Assembly (NCBI RefSeq): GCF_002892795.1 | Contig: NZ_PJMC01000002.1 | Span: 1-64,000, forward strand | Direction of reading: 5' to 3' | From: Arthrobacter sp. AFG20 | GTDB lineage: Bacteria > Actinomycetota > Actinomycetes > Actinomycetales > Micrococcaceae | Length of the DNA: 64,000 nucleotides | In this document: positions 1 to 10,836 of the stretch, one piece after another | Position numbering within the stretch: position 1 is the first letter of the stretch | How the letters are laid out: each line of letters opens with the position of its first letter | Made by a program: the position numbers and the translations under genes | Notes under the pieces: model-generated | Told to the model about the DNA's origin: nothing | Database searches by the model: none | What the model saw: only the letters and a program-made list of their open reading frames with translations

Positions 1-335
1 AGCAGCGCGGCCACGAGGGACTCGGATTCCTCGGCGAGTTCCCCGAAGCCGCGCAGCACGATGACCTCCGAGGCGCCGGCGTCCCCGCCGACCCGGATCT
101 GCGCGTCGAGCCGGTTCGGCGCGGACGAGCCGGCGTCGGCGAGCACGATGATCCGGCAGGGGTGTTCGCGGCTGGCCTCGTTCGCGGCCTCGATCGCTTC
201 TTCTTCGAGCCCGGATTTGGTGACCACCACGAGGGTGAGGACCCGGCCGAGCGCGATCACCCCGCCCTGCTCGCGCAGGGACTGGATCTTCTTGGAAACC
301 TTCGAGGTGGTGGTGTTGGGCAGGTCTACGATCAT
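1..335 (-). CDS. opcA: Glucose-6-phosphate dehydrogenase assembly protein OpcA, N-terminal part
   Basis: Partial gene: it runs off the left edge, so only about 111 N-terminal residues are present. The start is the ATG at 335-333, which shares four bases (ATGA) with the zwf stop, so the two genes are translationally coupled. The visible protein begins MIVDLPNTTTSKVSKKIQ and continues with a Val-rich beta strand (LTLVVVT) and SREHPCRIIVLAD, which is typical of actinobacterial OpcA. In the family OpcA is a cytosolic partner needed for full G6PDH activity; that role comes from family knowledge. The zwf-opcA order supports the call. Confidence 0.9.
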   Translation of the reverse strand, partial: MIVDLPNTTTSKVSKKIQSLREQGGVIALGRVLTLVVVTKSGLEEEAIEAANEASREHPCRIIVLADAGSSAPNRLDAQIRVGGDAGASEVIVLRGFGELAEESESLVAAL

Positions 336-1891
336 GGCCTTCTCCAGGTGCGTCCGTCGCGGGCTAGCAGCTCATCGGCCGAGGCCGGGCCCCAGCTGCC
401 GGGCGCGTAGGGCTCGGGCTGTTCACCCAGCCCGGCCCAGTACTCTTCGAAGGGGTCCAGGATCTTCCAGGACAGCTCCACTTCCTCGTGCCGCGGGAAC
501 AGCGGCGGCTCGCCCAGGAGTACGTCCAGGATCAGCCGCTCGTAGGCTTCGGGGCTGGACTCGGTGAACGAGTGCCCGTAGCCGAAGTCCATGGTCACAT
601 CCCTCACTTCCATCTGGGTGCCGGGAACCTTGGACCCGAACCGGATCGTGGCGCCCTCATCGGGCTGGACCCGGATCACCACCGCGTTCTGGCCGAAATC
701 ATCGTCGCCATGGTCACGGAACAGCAGGTTCGGTGCGCGCTTGAACACCACCGCGATCTCCGTGACCCGGCGTCCGAGCCGCTTCCCGGCGCGCAGGTAG
801 AACGGCACCCCGTTCCAGCGCCGCGTGTTGATGTCCACCCGGATCGCGGCATACGTTTCGGTCGTCGAGTCGGCCGGGATGCCCTCCTCCTCCAGATACC
901 CCTGGACCTGCTCGCCGCCCTGCCACCCGCCGGCGAACTGGCCGCGGGCCGAATGGGTGGACAGGTCCTCCGGCAAACGCACCGCGGCGAGGACCTTTTC
1001 CTTCTCCGCCCGCAGGTCATCGGCGTTGAAGGAGATCGGCTCCTCCATCGCCGTCAACGCCAGCAGCTGCAGCAGGTGGTTCTGGATCACGTCGCGGGCC
1101 GCGCCCACGCCGTCGTAATACCCGGCCCGGCCGCCGGTGCCGATGTCCTCGGCCATGGTGATCTGGACGTGGTCCACGTAGTTCGCGTTCCACAACGGCT
1201 CGAACAGCTGGTTCGCGAACCGCAACGCCAGAATGTTCTGGACCGTCTCCTTGCCCAGGTAATGATCGATCCGGAACACCGCGTCGGCCGGGAACACCGA
1301 TTCCACAATGTCGTTAAGCTGCCGGGCCGATTCGAGGTCGTGCCCGAACGGCTTCTCAATCACCACCCGCCGCCACTTCTCACCCCCGGCCTGCGCGAGG
1401 CCGTGCTTGGACAGCTGCCGGCAGACCTGTTCGAAGGCCTTCGGCGGGATGGAGAGGTAGAACGCGTGGTTGCCGCGGGTGCCACGGTTCTCGTCGAGTT
1501 CCTTGATCGTCTCGCCGAGCCGCTCAAACGCCGAATCGTCGTCGAACGCGCCCTGCACGAACCGGATGCCCTCCGAGAGCTGGTTCCAGACCGCCTCATC
1601 AAACGGGGTCCGTGCGTAGGACTTCACGGCGTCCTTGACCTCCGCGGCAAAGTCCTCGTTGTCCCAGTCCCGCCGGCCGAAACCGACCAGCGCGAAGCTG
1701 GGCGGCAACAGGCCCCGGTTGGCGAGGTCATACACGGCGGGCATGAGCTTCTTACGGGCAAGGTCCCCGGTGACTCCGAAGAGCACAAGCGAGGACGGTC
1801 CGGCAATCCGGTTCAGCCGCCGGTCCCGCGGATCCCGCAAAGGGTTCCCGGACCGGCCCGCTGACCTTCTGCCGTTCAAGGTATCTGGCAT
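332..1891 (-). CDS. zwf: Glucose-6-phosphate 1-dehydrogenase
   Basis: Oxidises glucose 6-phosphate to 6-phosphogluconolactone with NADP, the first step of the oxidative pentose phosphate pathway. The protein has 519 residues, normal for the family. Motifs seen: nucleotide-binding GVTGDLA near residues 39-45, EKPFGHD near 179-185, and the substrate/catalytic RIDHYLGKE near 207-215. The ATG at 1891 is the first in frame; no strong ribosome-binding site precedes it, and the first 25 or so residues are basic and poorly conserved, so a start a little further in is possible. It is coupled to opcA downstream. Usual neighbours such as tal, tkt and pgi are not seen upstream. Confidence 0.96.
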   Translation of the reverse strand: MPDTLNGRRSAGRSGNPLRDPRDRRLNRIAGPSSLVLFGVTGDLARKKLMPAVYDLANRGLLPPSFALVGFGRRDWDNEDFAAEVKDAVKSYARTPFDEAVWNQLSEGIRFVQGAFDDDSAFERLGETIKELDENRGTRGNHAFYLSIPPKAFEQVCRQLSKHGLAQAGGEKWRRVVIEKPFGHDLESARQLNDIVESVFPADAVFRIDHYLGKETVQNILALRFANQLFEPLWNANYVDHVQITMAEDIGTGGRAGYYDGVGAARDVIQNHLLQLLALTAMEEPISFNADDLRAEKEKVLAAVRLPEDLSTHSARGQFAGGWQGGEQVQGYLEEEGIPADSTTETYAAIRVDINTRRWNGVPFYLRAGKRLGRRVTEIAVVFKRAPNLLFRDHGDDDFGQNAVVIRVQPDEGATIRFGSKVPGTQMEVRDVTMDFGYGHSFTESSPEAYERLILDVLLGEPPLFPRHEEVELSWKILDPFEEYWAGLGEQPEPYAPGSWGPASADELLARDGRTWRRP

Positions 1892-2107
1892 GGTTAATTC
1901 AGGGCCTTAGCTCTCAGTGGCGGACCCGCGCTCACTTCCGGATGCGGCAAGGCGCCGTCGGCCACAGGGTATTTGCTCTAAGGCTGTCACCTGCCCGGGT
2001 AGCGTTGAACCACCAAACCGGGCGGCGCCACCCACCCTTTAGGATGGGTGCGCTTCACGACGGCGAGGCGACGTCCCGCCGTCGTCGTTGCCGGACAACA
2101 ACAAGGG

Positions 2108-2815
2108 CTAGGCTGCGAACAGCGCCGTCCGCACGGCCTTCTCAAAGCCGTCGACGTGAACGCGGGCGAGTTCCGCGGCCTGGGCCTCGTCCCCTTTGAT
2201 CACCGCTTCAAGCAGGTCGACGTGCTCGTGCACATGCCGGGAAAGGTTTGGCAGGCGGTCCAGCACTAAGCACCAAATGCGCGTCGCGAGATTGTCGTAG
2301 CGGATTAGAACGTCTTCCAGGTGCGGGTTCGCTGCTGCGGCATAAATTCCCTGGTGTACCCTGGCGTCCAGCCGCAACGTCTCCACCACTGATGCGCTGT
2401 CCACGTCGAAGGACTCGACCTCCTCCACGATGAGGCGGAGACGCTCCCGCGCTGCTGCGGTGGCCACCCGGGCGGCACGGGCGGCAGCAAGGGGCTCCAG
2501 TTGGGCCCTGATTTCTGAGATAAATGCGAGGTCCGTGACCTCCACCCGTGTTGCGAAGGTACCGCGCCTTGGATAAGTCACAACGAGCCGGTCCACTTCC
2601 AGCCGTTTAAGCGCTTCCCTGACCGGAGTGCGCCCGATGCCGAGTTCCTTGGCAATCCCCTCGTCGTACAGCGGATCGCCAGGCCGGATCTCCAGGGTCA
2701 GCAGGCTGTCGCGGATCCGTTCATAGGCCACATCGGCCAGGGACCTCGAACCTCCGGCCTCCGACACCGCCAAAGATTCAAACGCCACCGCTCCGCCTCT
2801 CCCAGGGGCCAACAT
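2108..2815 (-). CDS. GntR-family transcriptional regulator (FadR/FCD subfamily)
   Basis: A 235-residue DNA-binding regulator. The N-terminal winged helix contains the typical GIGRTPVREALKRLEVD segment (about residues 58-74). The C-terminal half is all-helical with the FCD-type pattern of Asp/His residues (for example ARVHQGIYAAAANPH and SRHVHEHVDLLEAV), which usually binds a metal and a small carboxylate ligand. It is transcribed divergently from purU, and a perfect palindrome lies in the shared promoter region, so it probably controls the one-carbon operon and itself. The ligand is unknown; a betaine-pathway or one-carbon metabolite is an inference from context. Confidence 0.9.
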   Translation of the reverse strand: MLAPGRGGAVAFESLAVSEAGGSRSLADVAYERIRDSLLTLEIRPGDPLYDEGIAKELGIGRTPVREALKRLEVDRLVVTYPRRGTFATRVEVTDLAFISEIRAQLEPLAAARAARVATAAARERLRLIVEEVESFDVDSASVVETLRLDARVHQGIYAAAANPHLEDVLIRYDNLATRIWCLVLDRLPNLSRHVHEHVDLLEAVIKGDEAQAAELARVHVDGFEKAVRTALFAA

Positions 2816-2837
2816 CTATTGACCACATCCGCGCACC

Positions 2838-2869
2838 AGTATACGCTGACAACCAGCCCTGATATATCA
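2838..2869. promoter_or_regulatory. Divergent GntR/purU promoter with operator palindrome
   Basis: A perfect 10-bp palindrome TGATATATCA lies at 2860-2869. On the minus strand TATACT (2843-2838) is a good -10 for the GntR gene, and 17 bases upstream the -35 position falls inside the palindrome, so a bound regulator would block transcription. A related half site, CATATATCT, lies at 2884-2892 just before purU. Similar TGATATATC elements recur at 10594-10627. That the GntR protein is the binder is inference. Confidence 0.55.
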
Positions 2870-2904
2870 ATAAGGTGATCAGCCATATATCTAAAGGATG
2901 CGAC

Positions 2905-3819
2905 ATGACTGTTGTGGACACCGCCACAAAAACCAGGCCGGCTGCGCAGACAGAAGCCTCTGAAGAAACCAAAACCGGCAGGTTCGTACTCACACTGTCG
3001 TGTGTCGAACGTGCCGGCATCGTCCAGGCAGTAACCACTTTCCTGTTCGAGCGCGGATTCAACATCGAAGAGCACCAGCAGTTCGACGACGGCCTGCGCC
3101 AGACCCTGCACCTGCGCACGGCTTTCTCGGGAGCCACGGATTACGATCTGCAGAAGCTTGAAGAGGAGTTCCGCCCCATCGCGGAACGCTTTGAGATGAA
3201 GTTCAACGTCCATGACGAGACCAAGCAGCGGGTTCTGGTCATGGTGTCCAAGTTCGGGCACTGCCTCAACGACCTGATTTTCCGCTGGCGGGGCGGCAGC
3301 CTCGGCGGGGACCTGGCCCTGGTGGTTTCCAACCACGAAACGCACCGGGCCATGGCCGAGGCCGCCGGCCTTCCTTTCATTCACATCCCGGTGACTGCGG
3401 ACACCAAGCAGGATGCCGAGCGGCGCCTGCTCGAGCTCGTGGATGAGTACAACATCGACCTCGTCGTCCTGGCCCGGTACATGCAGGTGCTTTCCGATGA
3501 CCTGTGCCGGTCCCTCGAGGGCAGGGCCATCAACATCCACCACTCGTTCCTGCCGGGGTTCAAGGGCGCGCGGCCCTACCACCAGGCCTACGACCGCGGC
3601 GTCAAGCTGGTGGGGGCAACTGCCCACTACGTCACCGCCGATCTTGATGAGGGCCCGATCATCGAGCAGGAAGTCATTCGCGTCGACCACAGCTACGGGC
3701 CCACCACGCTTTCCACCATCGGGCAGGACGCTGAGGCCCTGGCGTTGTCCCGGGCAGTGCGGTGGCACTGCGAGCACCGCGTGCTGGTCGACCAGGCCAG
3801 CACCATCGTCTTCCGCTAA
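2905..3819 (+). CDS. purU: Formyltetrahydrofolate deformylase (first copy)
   Basis: Hydrolyses 10-formyl-THF to formate and THF, recycling folate during methyl-group catabolism. The 304-residue protein has an N-terminal ACT domain (ERAGIVQAVTTFLFERGFNI, about 30-50) and a C-terminal formyltransferase domain containing VSKFGHCLNDLIFRWRGG, the catalytic-type Asn in VSNH, HHSFLPGF and LDEGPIIEQ. The ATG at 2905 is preceded by AAAGGA at 2893-2898; an in-frame GTG at 2875 has no such site. It is the first gene of an operon leading into dmg 54 bases downstream. A second copy lies at 16242-17204, also directly upstream of a dmg-type gene. Confidence 0.95.
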   Translation: MTVVDTATKTRPAAQTEASEETKTGRFVLTLSCVERAGIVQAVTTFLFERGFNIEEHQQFDDGLRQTLHLRTAFSGATDYDLQKLEEEFRPIAERFEMKFNVHDETKQRVLVMVSKFGHCLNDLIFRWRGGSLGGDLALVVSNHETHRAMAEAAGLPFIHIPVTADTKQDAERRLLELVDEYNIDLVVLARYMQVLSDDLCRSLEGRAINIHHSFLPGFKGARPYHQAYDRGVKLVGATAHYVTADLDEGPIIEQEVIRVDHSYGPTTLSTIGQDAEALALSRAVRWHCEHRVLVDQASTIVFR

Positions 3820-6366
<2,547 letters not shown>

Positions 6367-6438
6367 GCACCGCAGGGCCCTTCGGGGCCACGCAGCCCCC
6401 TTTTCCGCTCCAGCCTCTATCAGCCCAGGAATGGACAA

Positions 6439-7065
6439 ATGATCGGTTCAGAAACAATTAATGACTACCTCGGCAGGCTTGCTTCGCGGAAGCCCACCCC
6501 TGGTGGCGGCGCGGCCGCGGCGCTGCACGCGGCGCAAGGTGCAGCCCTGGTGGCGATGGTGGCACGGTTCAGCACCGGCGGCAAATATGAGCAGCACGCC
6601 GAGACGACATCCAGAATCATTGCCACCGCCGACCGGCTCGTCGGCGAGACGCTGGGGCTGGCCGACGCCGACGAAGCTGCCTTCAAGGCTGTGATCGCCT
6701 CTTACAAGCTGCCCGCCGCCAGCGACCCTGAGCGTGCGGCGCGTGTAGCCGCCATCGACGACGCACTTGGCCAGGCTGCCCAACCGCCGGCCCGGCTGAT
6801 CAAGTTGTCAGGTGCCGTGGTGGAACTCGCGTCCGAGCTTCTGGATATTGCGAACCCGAATGTCATCAGCGACATTGCCGCAGCCGCCGATGCGGCCAGG
6901 GCAGCGGCGACCACTGCCCGCGTCAACATCGACATCAACGTCGTCGCCATCAAGGATGCCCAGGCGCGCGCCGTAGTGGCGGAACAAACAGATGGCCTTG
7001 AAGAAAAAGTCGTTCTGGCGGCTGACTCGCTCTCACGCCAGGTACGGGAAAGGATCCTCCGATGA
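6439..7065 (+). CDS. fchA: Cyclodeaminase/cyclohydrolase-family protein, probable methenyl-THF cyclohydrolase
   Basis: A 208-residue protein of the formiminotransferase-cyclodeaminase C-terminal family, to which FchA-type methenyl-THF cyclohydrolases belong. Visible marks are an N-terminal KPTPGGGAAAALHAAQGAALV segment (about 18-37) and the all-helical, Ala-rich remainder with NPNVISDIAAAADAARAA. It would convert methenyl-THF to 10-formyl-THF. Its stop overlaps the folD start by four bases (ATGA), so the two are made together. Because the neighbouring FolD has lost a key lysine, this protein may carry the cyclohydrolase step; that is inference. Confidence 0.82.
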   Translation: MIGSETINDYLGRLASRKPTPGGGAAAALHAAQGAALVAMVARFSTGGKYEQHAETTSRIIATADRLVGETLGLADADEAAFKAVIASYKLPAASDPERAARVAAIDDALGQAAQPPARLIKLSGAVVELASELLDIANPNVISDIAAAADAARAAATTARVNIDINVVAIKDAQARAVVAEQTDGLEEKVVLAADSLSRQVRERILR

Positions 7066-7940
7066 CGGCATCTGTGCTTTCCGGCAAGCCCCTGGCCAAG
7101 CTGATCCAGCAGCAGGCAACTGCCCAGGCCGCGGCGCTGGCCGAAGAAGGCTCACGCCCCACCCTCGCCGTCGTGGTTGCGACCGAGGACAGCTCCACTC
7201 ACTGGTACGTTCGCTCCATAGAGCGCGCCGCGGAAAACGCCGGCATCGGGTGCAGGATCATCGACGTCGGCCACGACGCGACCGAACAGGTGCTCATAGC
7301 CGTGCTGAAGGACCTCAGCGCAGAGCCCTCCGTCAATGGCATCATCCTGCAGACTCCCCTGCCCCCCGGCGTCAAAACCCAGGAACTGGTCAAGTGCATC
7401 GCCCCGGAAAAGGACATCGACGGTGCCAACCCGGTGAGCCTCGGACTTCTCGCCGTAGGGGAACGTGCGTTCGCGCCGGCCACGGCACGCGCCGTTGTTG
7501 AAATGCTGGACCACTTCGAGATCCCGGTGGCCGGGCGCAACGTGGTGGTGGTGGGCCGTTCCACCGTCGTCGGCAAGCCGCTGTCCCTGCTGCTGCTGCA
7601 GAAGGATGCCACCACCACCGTCTGCCACTCGAAGTCCGGGGCCCTCGGCAAGTACACCAAGGATGCCGACGTCGTGGTTGTTGCCGCGGGCCGCACCGGG
7701 TTGCTCACCGGGACGGATGTTTCGGAGCATTCAGTGATCATCGATGTGGGAACCAACGTGCTTTCCGATGGCTCGCTCGCCGGCGACGTCGACGAAGCCA
7801 GTGTCCGGCCGGTCGCTGCAGCGCTGACGCCGGTCCCCGGCGGTGTCGGCTCAGTCACCACCGCACTGCTGCTCCTCCACACCGCCGAAGCGGCGCGCGA
7901 ACAGTTCCGTGCAGCCCGGACTCCAGTCCTCACGCGATGA
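7062..7940 (+). CDS. folD: FolD-type methylene-THF dehydrogenase with altered cyclohydrolase site
   Basis: A 292-residue protein of the FolD family, which normally oxidises methylene-THF and then hydrolyses methenyl-THF. Family marks: ILQTPLPPG, KDIDGANPVSLG, the NADP-binding VVVGRSTVVGKPLS and TPVPGGVG near the C-terminus. In E. coli and human FolD the active site reads Tyr-x-x-x-Lys (YVASK and YINVK); here it reads Tyr49-Val-Arg-Ser-Ile53, so the catalytic lysine is isoleucine. The dehydrogenase half may still work, with the adjacent FchA-like protein doing the hydrolysis. Both ends overlap neighbours by four bases. Confidence 0.92.
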   Translation: MTASVLSGKPLAKLIQQQATAQAAALAEEGSRPTLAVVVATEDSSTHWYVRSIERAAENAGIGCRIIDVGHDATEQVLIAVLKDLSAEPSVNGIILQTPLPPGVKTQELVKCIAPEKDIDGANPVSLGLLAVGERAFAPATARAVVEMLDHFEIPVAGRNVVVVGRSTVVGKPLSLLLLQKDATTTVCHSKSGALGKYTKDADVVVVAAGRTGLLTGTDVSEHSVIIDVGTNVLSDGSLAGDVDEASVRPVAAALTPVPGGVGSVTTALLLLHTAEAAREQFRAARTPVLTR

Positions 7941-8185
7941 CCGAGGCAGTCATCGCGCGCAGCACAGCGCTTCAGCCCACCAGCACCAAGGTCGTGGCGG
8001 ACTGGAACGCGCTCATGCCAGGCGATTTCGTCACCGTGCTGGAGTCGTACACCGTTCCCCACAGCGGCTGGATCGACGACCTGACCGAGGATGGCCGCAT
8101 CGTCTGGCTGGTTCTGGCCTTCGGGGGCGGCCGTCGCATGTTCTTCCGCGAGGACGGCGACATCATCACGGTCGAAGTTCCCTAG
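7937..8185 (+). CDS. Small protein of unknown function (GWIDD/GGGRR family)
   Basis: An 82-residue protein whose ATG overlaps the folD stop (ATGA), so it is translated with the one-carbon operon. I do not recognise a named family. Its C-terminal half, SGWIDDLTEDGRIVWLVL followed by GGGRRMFFREDGD, reads as a small beta-barrel and matches two other small proteins in this window (24379-24627 and 47370-47672) in the pattern G-h-h-D-[ED]-x-x-x-D-G-x-x-x-W-[IL]-x-L-x-x-G-x-G-R-R. It lies 45 bases before the molybdo-oxidoreductase gene. No signal peptide or membrane segment. Confidence 0.8.
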   Translation: MTEAVIARSTALQPTSTKVVADWNALMPGDFVTVLESYTVPHSGWIDDLTEDGRIVWLVLAFGGGRRMFFREDGDIITVEVP

Positions 8186-8230
8186 TCAACGCACGCCCTC
8201 ATTGCCCGGCAAAGATTTAAGGAAGAGCCA

Positions 8231-10597
8231 ATGGCGTCCAAAGCCCCACGCGAGAACATCGACGAGTCAAGGCTGACCGTCAGCAAACCCAAAACCAAGG
8301 CCGTGGGCATCCCCGCGGTGGCCAACGCCCTGAAAATCTCGCTGGAGCAGATGGGTCCCCTGCGCAGCGTCCAGACGCTGATGGCCGTCAACCAGATCGA
8401 CGGGTTTGACTGCATGGGCTGCGCCTGGCCGGAACATGAGAAGCGGAATGCGGCGGAATTCTGCGAGAACGGTGCGAAGGCGGTGGCGGAGGAAGCCACC
8501 CGCCGCCGTGTCGGCCCGGAGTTTTTCGCCACGCATTCCGTCGCCGAACTGCAGACACGCGATGACTACTGGCTGGGGCAGCAGGGAAGGCTGACCCACC
8601 CGATGGTCCTGGATGAGGGCGCAACCCACTACAGGCCCATCGACTGGGACGACGCCCTGGAACTCGTCGCCCAAGAACTCAGGGAGATGGACCACCCCGA
8701 CCAGAGCGTTTTCTACACGTCCGGACGGACTTCCAATGAGGCGGCGTTCATGTACCAGCTGCTCGTCCGCGGAGTGGGCACGAACAACCTCCCGGACTGT
8801 TCAAACATGTGCCACGAGTCTTCCGGGTCCGCACTGGTGGAAACCATAGGCATCGGCAAGGGCTCGGTCAGCCTCAAGGACCTGGAAACGGCGTCCCTCA
8901 TCTTCGTGGCGGGCCAGAACCCGGGAACAAACCATCCGCGCATGCTCAGTGCCCTGGAGAAGGCCAAGAAAAACGGCGCCGCCATCGTATCCGTCAATCC
9001 GCTCCCCGAGGCCGGGCTCCTGCACTTCGAGAACCCGCAGACCATCGCGGGAACGCTGGTGGGCACGGAGCTGACAGATGACTTCCTGCAGATCAGGGCC
9101 GGCGGCGACCAGGCACTGTTCCAGGGCCTCGGGAAGTACCTGCTGGACGCGGAACGCGCTGGCAGGAACACCCCGGGCCTGTCCACGGTTTTTGACCACG
9201 ACTTCATCAGCAACCATACGGTGGGCCTCGAGTCCTACCTTTCGCAGCTGGAACAGGTGCAGTGGGACGACATCGTCGAGGCGACCGGACTGACCATGGA
9301 GCAGATCAACGCCACCGGTGAACGGCTCCTGGCGTCAGGTTCCACCATCGTCTGCTGGGCGATGGGCCTGACGCAGCACAAGCACTCAGTTCCCACCCTT
9401 CGCGACGTCGTCAATGTGCTGCTGCTGCAGGGCAACATCGGCAAGCCCGGAGCGGGAGTCTGCCCGGTCCGCGGACATTCCAATGTCCAGGGCGACCGGA
9501 CCATGGGCATCTTCGAACGGATGCCCGAGGGCTTCCACGACCGGCTGGACCAGGAATTCCAGTTCCGCTCGCCCCGGGCGCACGGCTACGACACGGTAGC
9601 CGCAATTCGGGCGATGCGTGACGGCAAGGTCAGGCTGTTCGTGGGCATGGGCGGGAACTTCGTGCGGGCTGCACCGGACTCGGAAGCCACCGAGAAAGCC
9701 CTGGCCAATACCCGGCTGACCGTGCAGATCTCGACGAAACTGAACCATTCGCACCTGTCGACGGGGAAGCGCGCCCTGATCCTCCCCACACTGGGCCGCA
9801 CCGAGCGGGACACCCAGCGGTCCGGTGACCAGAGGGTCACGGTGGAGGACTCAATGAGTGCTGTGCACGCATCCCGCGGCCGGCTCAAACCCGCCAGCGA
9901 GCACCTGATGTCCGAGGTGGCCATTGTCTGCAACCTCGCGCACAGGGTGTTCACGGACGCCAGCGGCCAGCCCCTTCCCGACACGCCGGTGGCCGACTGG
10001 CTCTCGCTCCGGGACGACTACGCGCTGGTCAGGAAGCACATCGAGGCTGTCATCGATGGCTTCGAGAATTTCGAGGAGAGAATCCAGCACCCCGGGGGCT
10101 TCGTTCTGCCCCACCCGCCACGGGACAACAGGGAATTCAAGACCCCGTCCGGCAAGGCGCACTTCACGTCCAATGCCCTGGAGTACCTTCAGGTTCCCCC
10201 CGGCCGACTGATCCTGCAGACCCTGCGTTCCCACGACCAGTACAACACCACGATCTACGGAAAGGACGACCGGTACCGCGGAATCCATGGCGGCCGGCGC
10301 GTGGTGCTGGTCAGCGAGGTGGACATCTCCGAGCTGGGCTATGCCGACGGCGACATGGTGGACCTGGTCTCAGAGTTCCGGGGCACCGAGCGCCGTGCGG
10401 AGAACTTCCGCATCGTCAGCTACTCGACACCGAAGGGCTGCGCAGCCGCCTACTACCCGGAAACCAACGTGCTGGTACCACTGGACTCCGTGGCCGACAC
10501 CAGCGGAACCCCGACCTCGAAGTCCGTCGTCGTCCGGCTGGAACCGGCCGGAGTTCAGGCACGGGAAAATCAGATGCTTGCAGCCCTTCCTCACTGA
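8231..10597 (+). CDS. FdhF/YdeP-family molybdopterin oxidoreductase (probable formate dehydrogenase)
   Basis: A 788-residue molybdopterin-binding oxidoreductase of the FdhF/YdeP type. The start ATG follows GGAAGAG. Near the N-terminus Cys61 and Cys64 (FDCMGCAW) are present, but not the usual four-Cys [4Fe-4S] set. Cys194 in DCSNMCHESSG aligns by eye with the Sec/Cys molybdenum ligand of FdhF. Further marks: AGQNPGTNHPRML, LLQGNIGKPGAGVCPVRGHS and a C-terminal molybdopterin dinucleotide domain. The expected role is oxidation of the formate released by PurU. No separate electron-transfer subunit or fdhD is in the window. Formate as substrate is inferred from context. Confidence 0.88.
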   Translation: MASKAPRENIDESRLTVSKPKTKAVGIPAVANALKISLEQMGPLRSVQTLMAVNQIDGFDCMGCAWPEHEKRNAAEFCENGAKAVAEEATRRRVGPEFFATHSVAELQTRDDYWLGQQGRLTHPMVLDEGATHYRPIDWDDALELVAQELREMDHPDQSVFYTSGRTSNEAAFMYQLLVRGVGTNNLPDCSNMCHESSGSALVETIGIGKGSVSLKDLETASLIFVAGQNPGTNHPRMLSALEKAKKNGAAIVSVNPLPEAGLLHFENPQTIAGTLVGTELTDDFLQIRAGGDQALFQGLGKYLLDAERAGRNTPGLSTVFDHDFISNHTVGLESYLSQLEQVQWDDIVEATGLTMEQINATGERLLASGSTIVCWAMGLTQHKHSVPTLRDVVNVLLLQGNIGKPGAGVCPVRGHSNVQGDRTMGIFERMPEGFHDRLDQEFQFRSPRAHGYDTVAAIRAMRDGKVRLFVGMGGNFVRAAPDSEATEKALANTRLTVQISTKLNHSHLSTGKRALILPTLGRTERDTQRSGDQRVTVEDSMSAVHASRGRLKPASEHLMSEVAIVCNLAHRVFTDASGQPLPDTPVADWLSLRDDYALVRKHIEAVIDGFENFEERIQHPGGFVLPHPPRDNREFKTPSGKAHFTSNALEYLQVPPGRLILQTLRSHDQYNTTIYGKDDRYRGIHGGRRVVLVSEVDISELGYADGDMVDLVSEFRGTERRAENFRIVSYSTPKGCAAAYYPETNVLVPLDSVADTSGTPTSKSVVVRLEPAGVQARENQMLAALPH

Positions 10598-10627
10598 TAT
10601 ATCTTTACGATATATTTGGAATATCAG
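10594..10627. promoter_or_regulatory. Candidate operator with TGATATATC repeats
   Basis: The segment contains CTGATAT (10594-10600) and its inverse ATATCAG (10621-10627), with a further GATATAT in between (10609-10615). It repeats the palindrome found between the GntR gene and purU (2860-2869), so the moeA-like gene downstream is probably under the same regulator. It overlaps the last codons of the oxidoreductase gene. Confidence 0.45.
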
Positions 10628-10671
10628 TTCACCGGCTGCGACGCCCAAGCCCGCACCGCCAAGGGCATAGA

Positions 10672-10760
10672 GCTGTTTCGTTTCCCGTAAACGGTGTTTC
10701 GGAGGCCTGAAATACCTGGGGAGGTAAGCGCCGGAGCACCGCTTTCGGGAAACGAACAGC
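10672..10760 (+). ncRNA. Structured leader RNA candidate upstream of moeA-like gene
   Basis: A 15-bp stem is formed by 10672-10687 (GCTGTTTCGTTTCCCG) and 10746-10760 (CGGGAAACGAACAGC), with one bulged T. Nested inside are CGGTG (10692-10696) with CACCG (10737-10741), and the small hairpin TACCT-GGGG-AGGTA (10713-10726). This multi-branched shape, directly upstream of a molybdenum-cofactor gene, fits a riboswitch. I could not match it to the Moco motif or any other riboswitch consensus I remember. A DNA-level inverted repeat is the alternative. Confidence 0.45.
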
Positions 10761-10836
10761 AGCGGTGGGCATGTCTGCAAGGACGCCACCGCCAGGCGTG
10801 TCGACAGCCCGCAACCATCCAGCGAGGGGACGACCA

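Noticed and set aside
488-1864. Long plus-strand open frame (458 codons) opposite zwf
   Set aside because: It is the antisense shadow of zwf in high-GC DNA; zwf has the full motif set and coupling to opcA, and the antisense translation matches no family.
10672-10760. Selenocysteine tRNA or SECIS-like element next to the FdhF gene
   Set aside because: No acceptor stem with CCA, no anticodon arm, and the FdhF protein has Cys194 at the position where selenocysteine would be.
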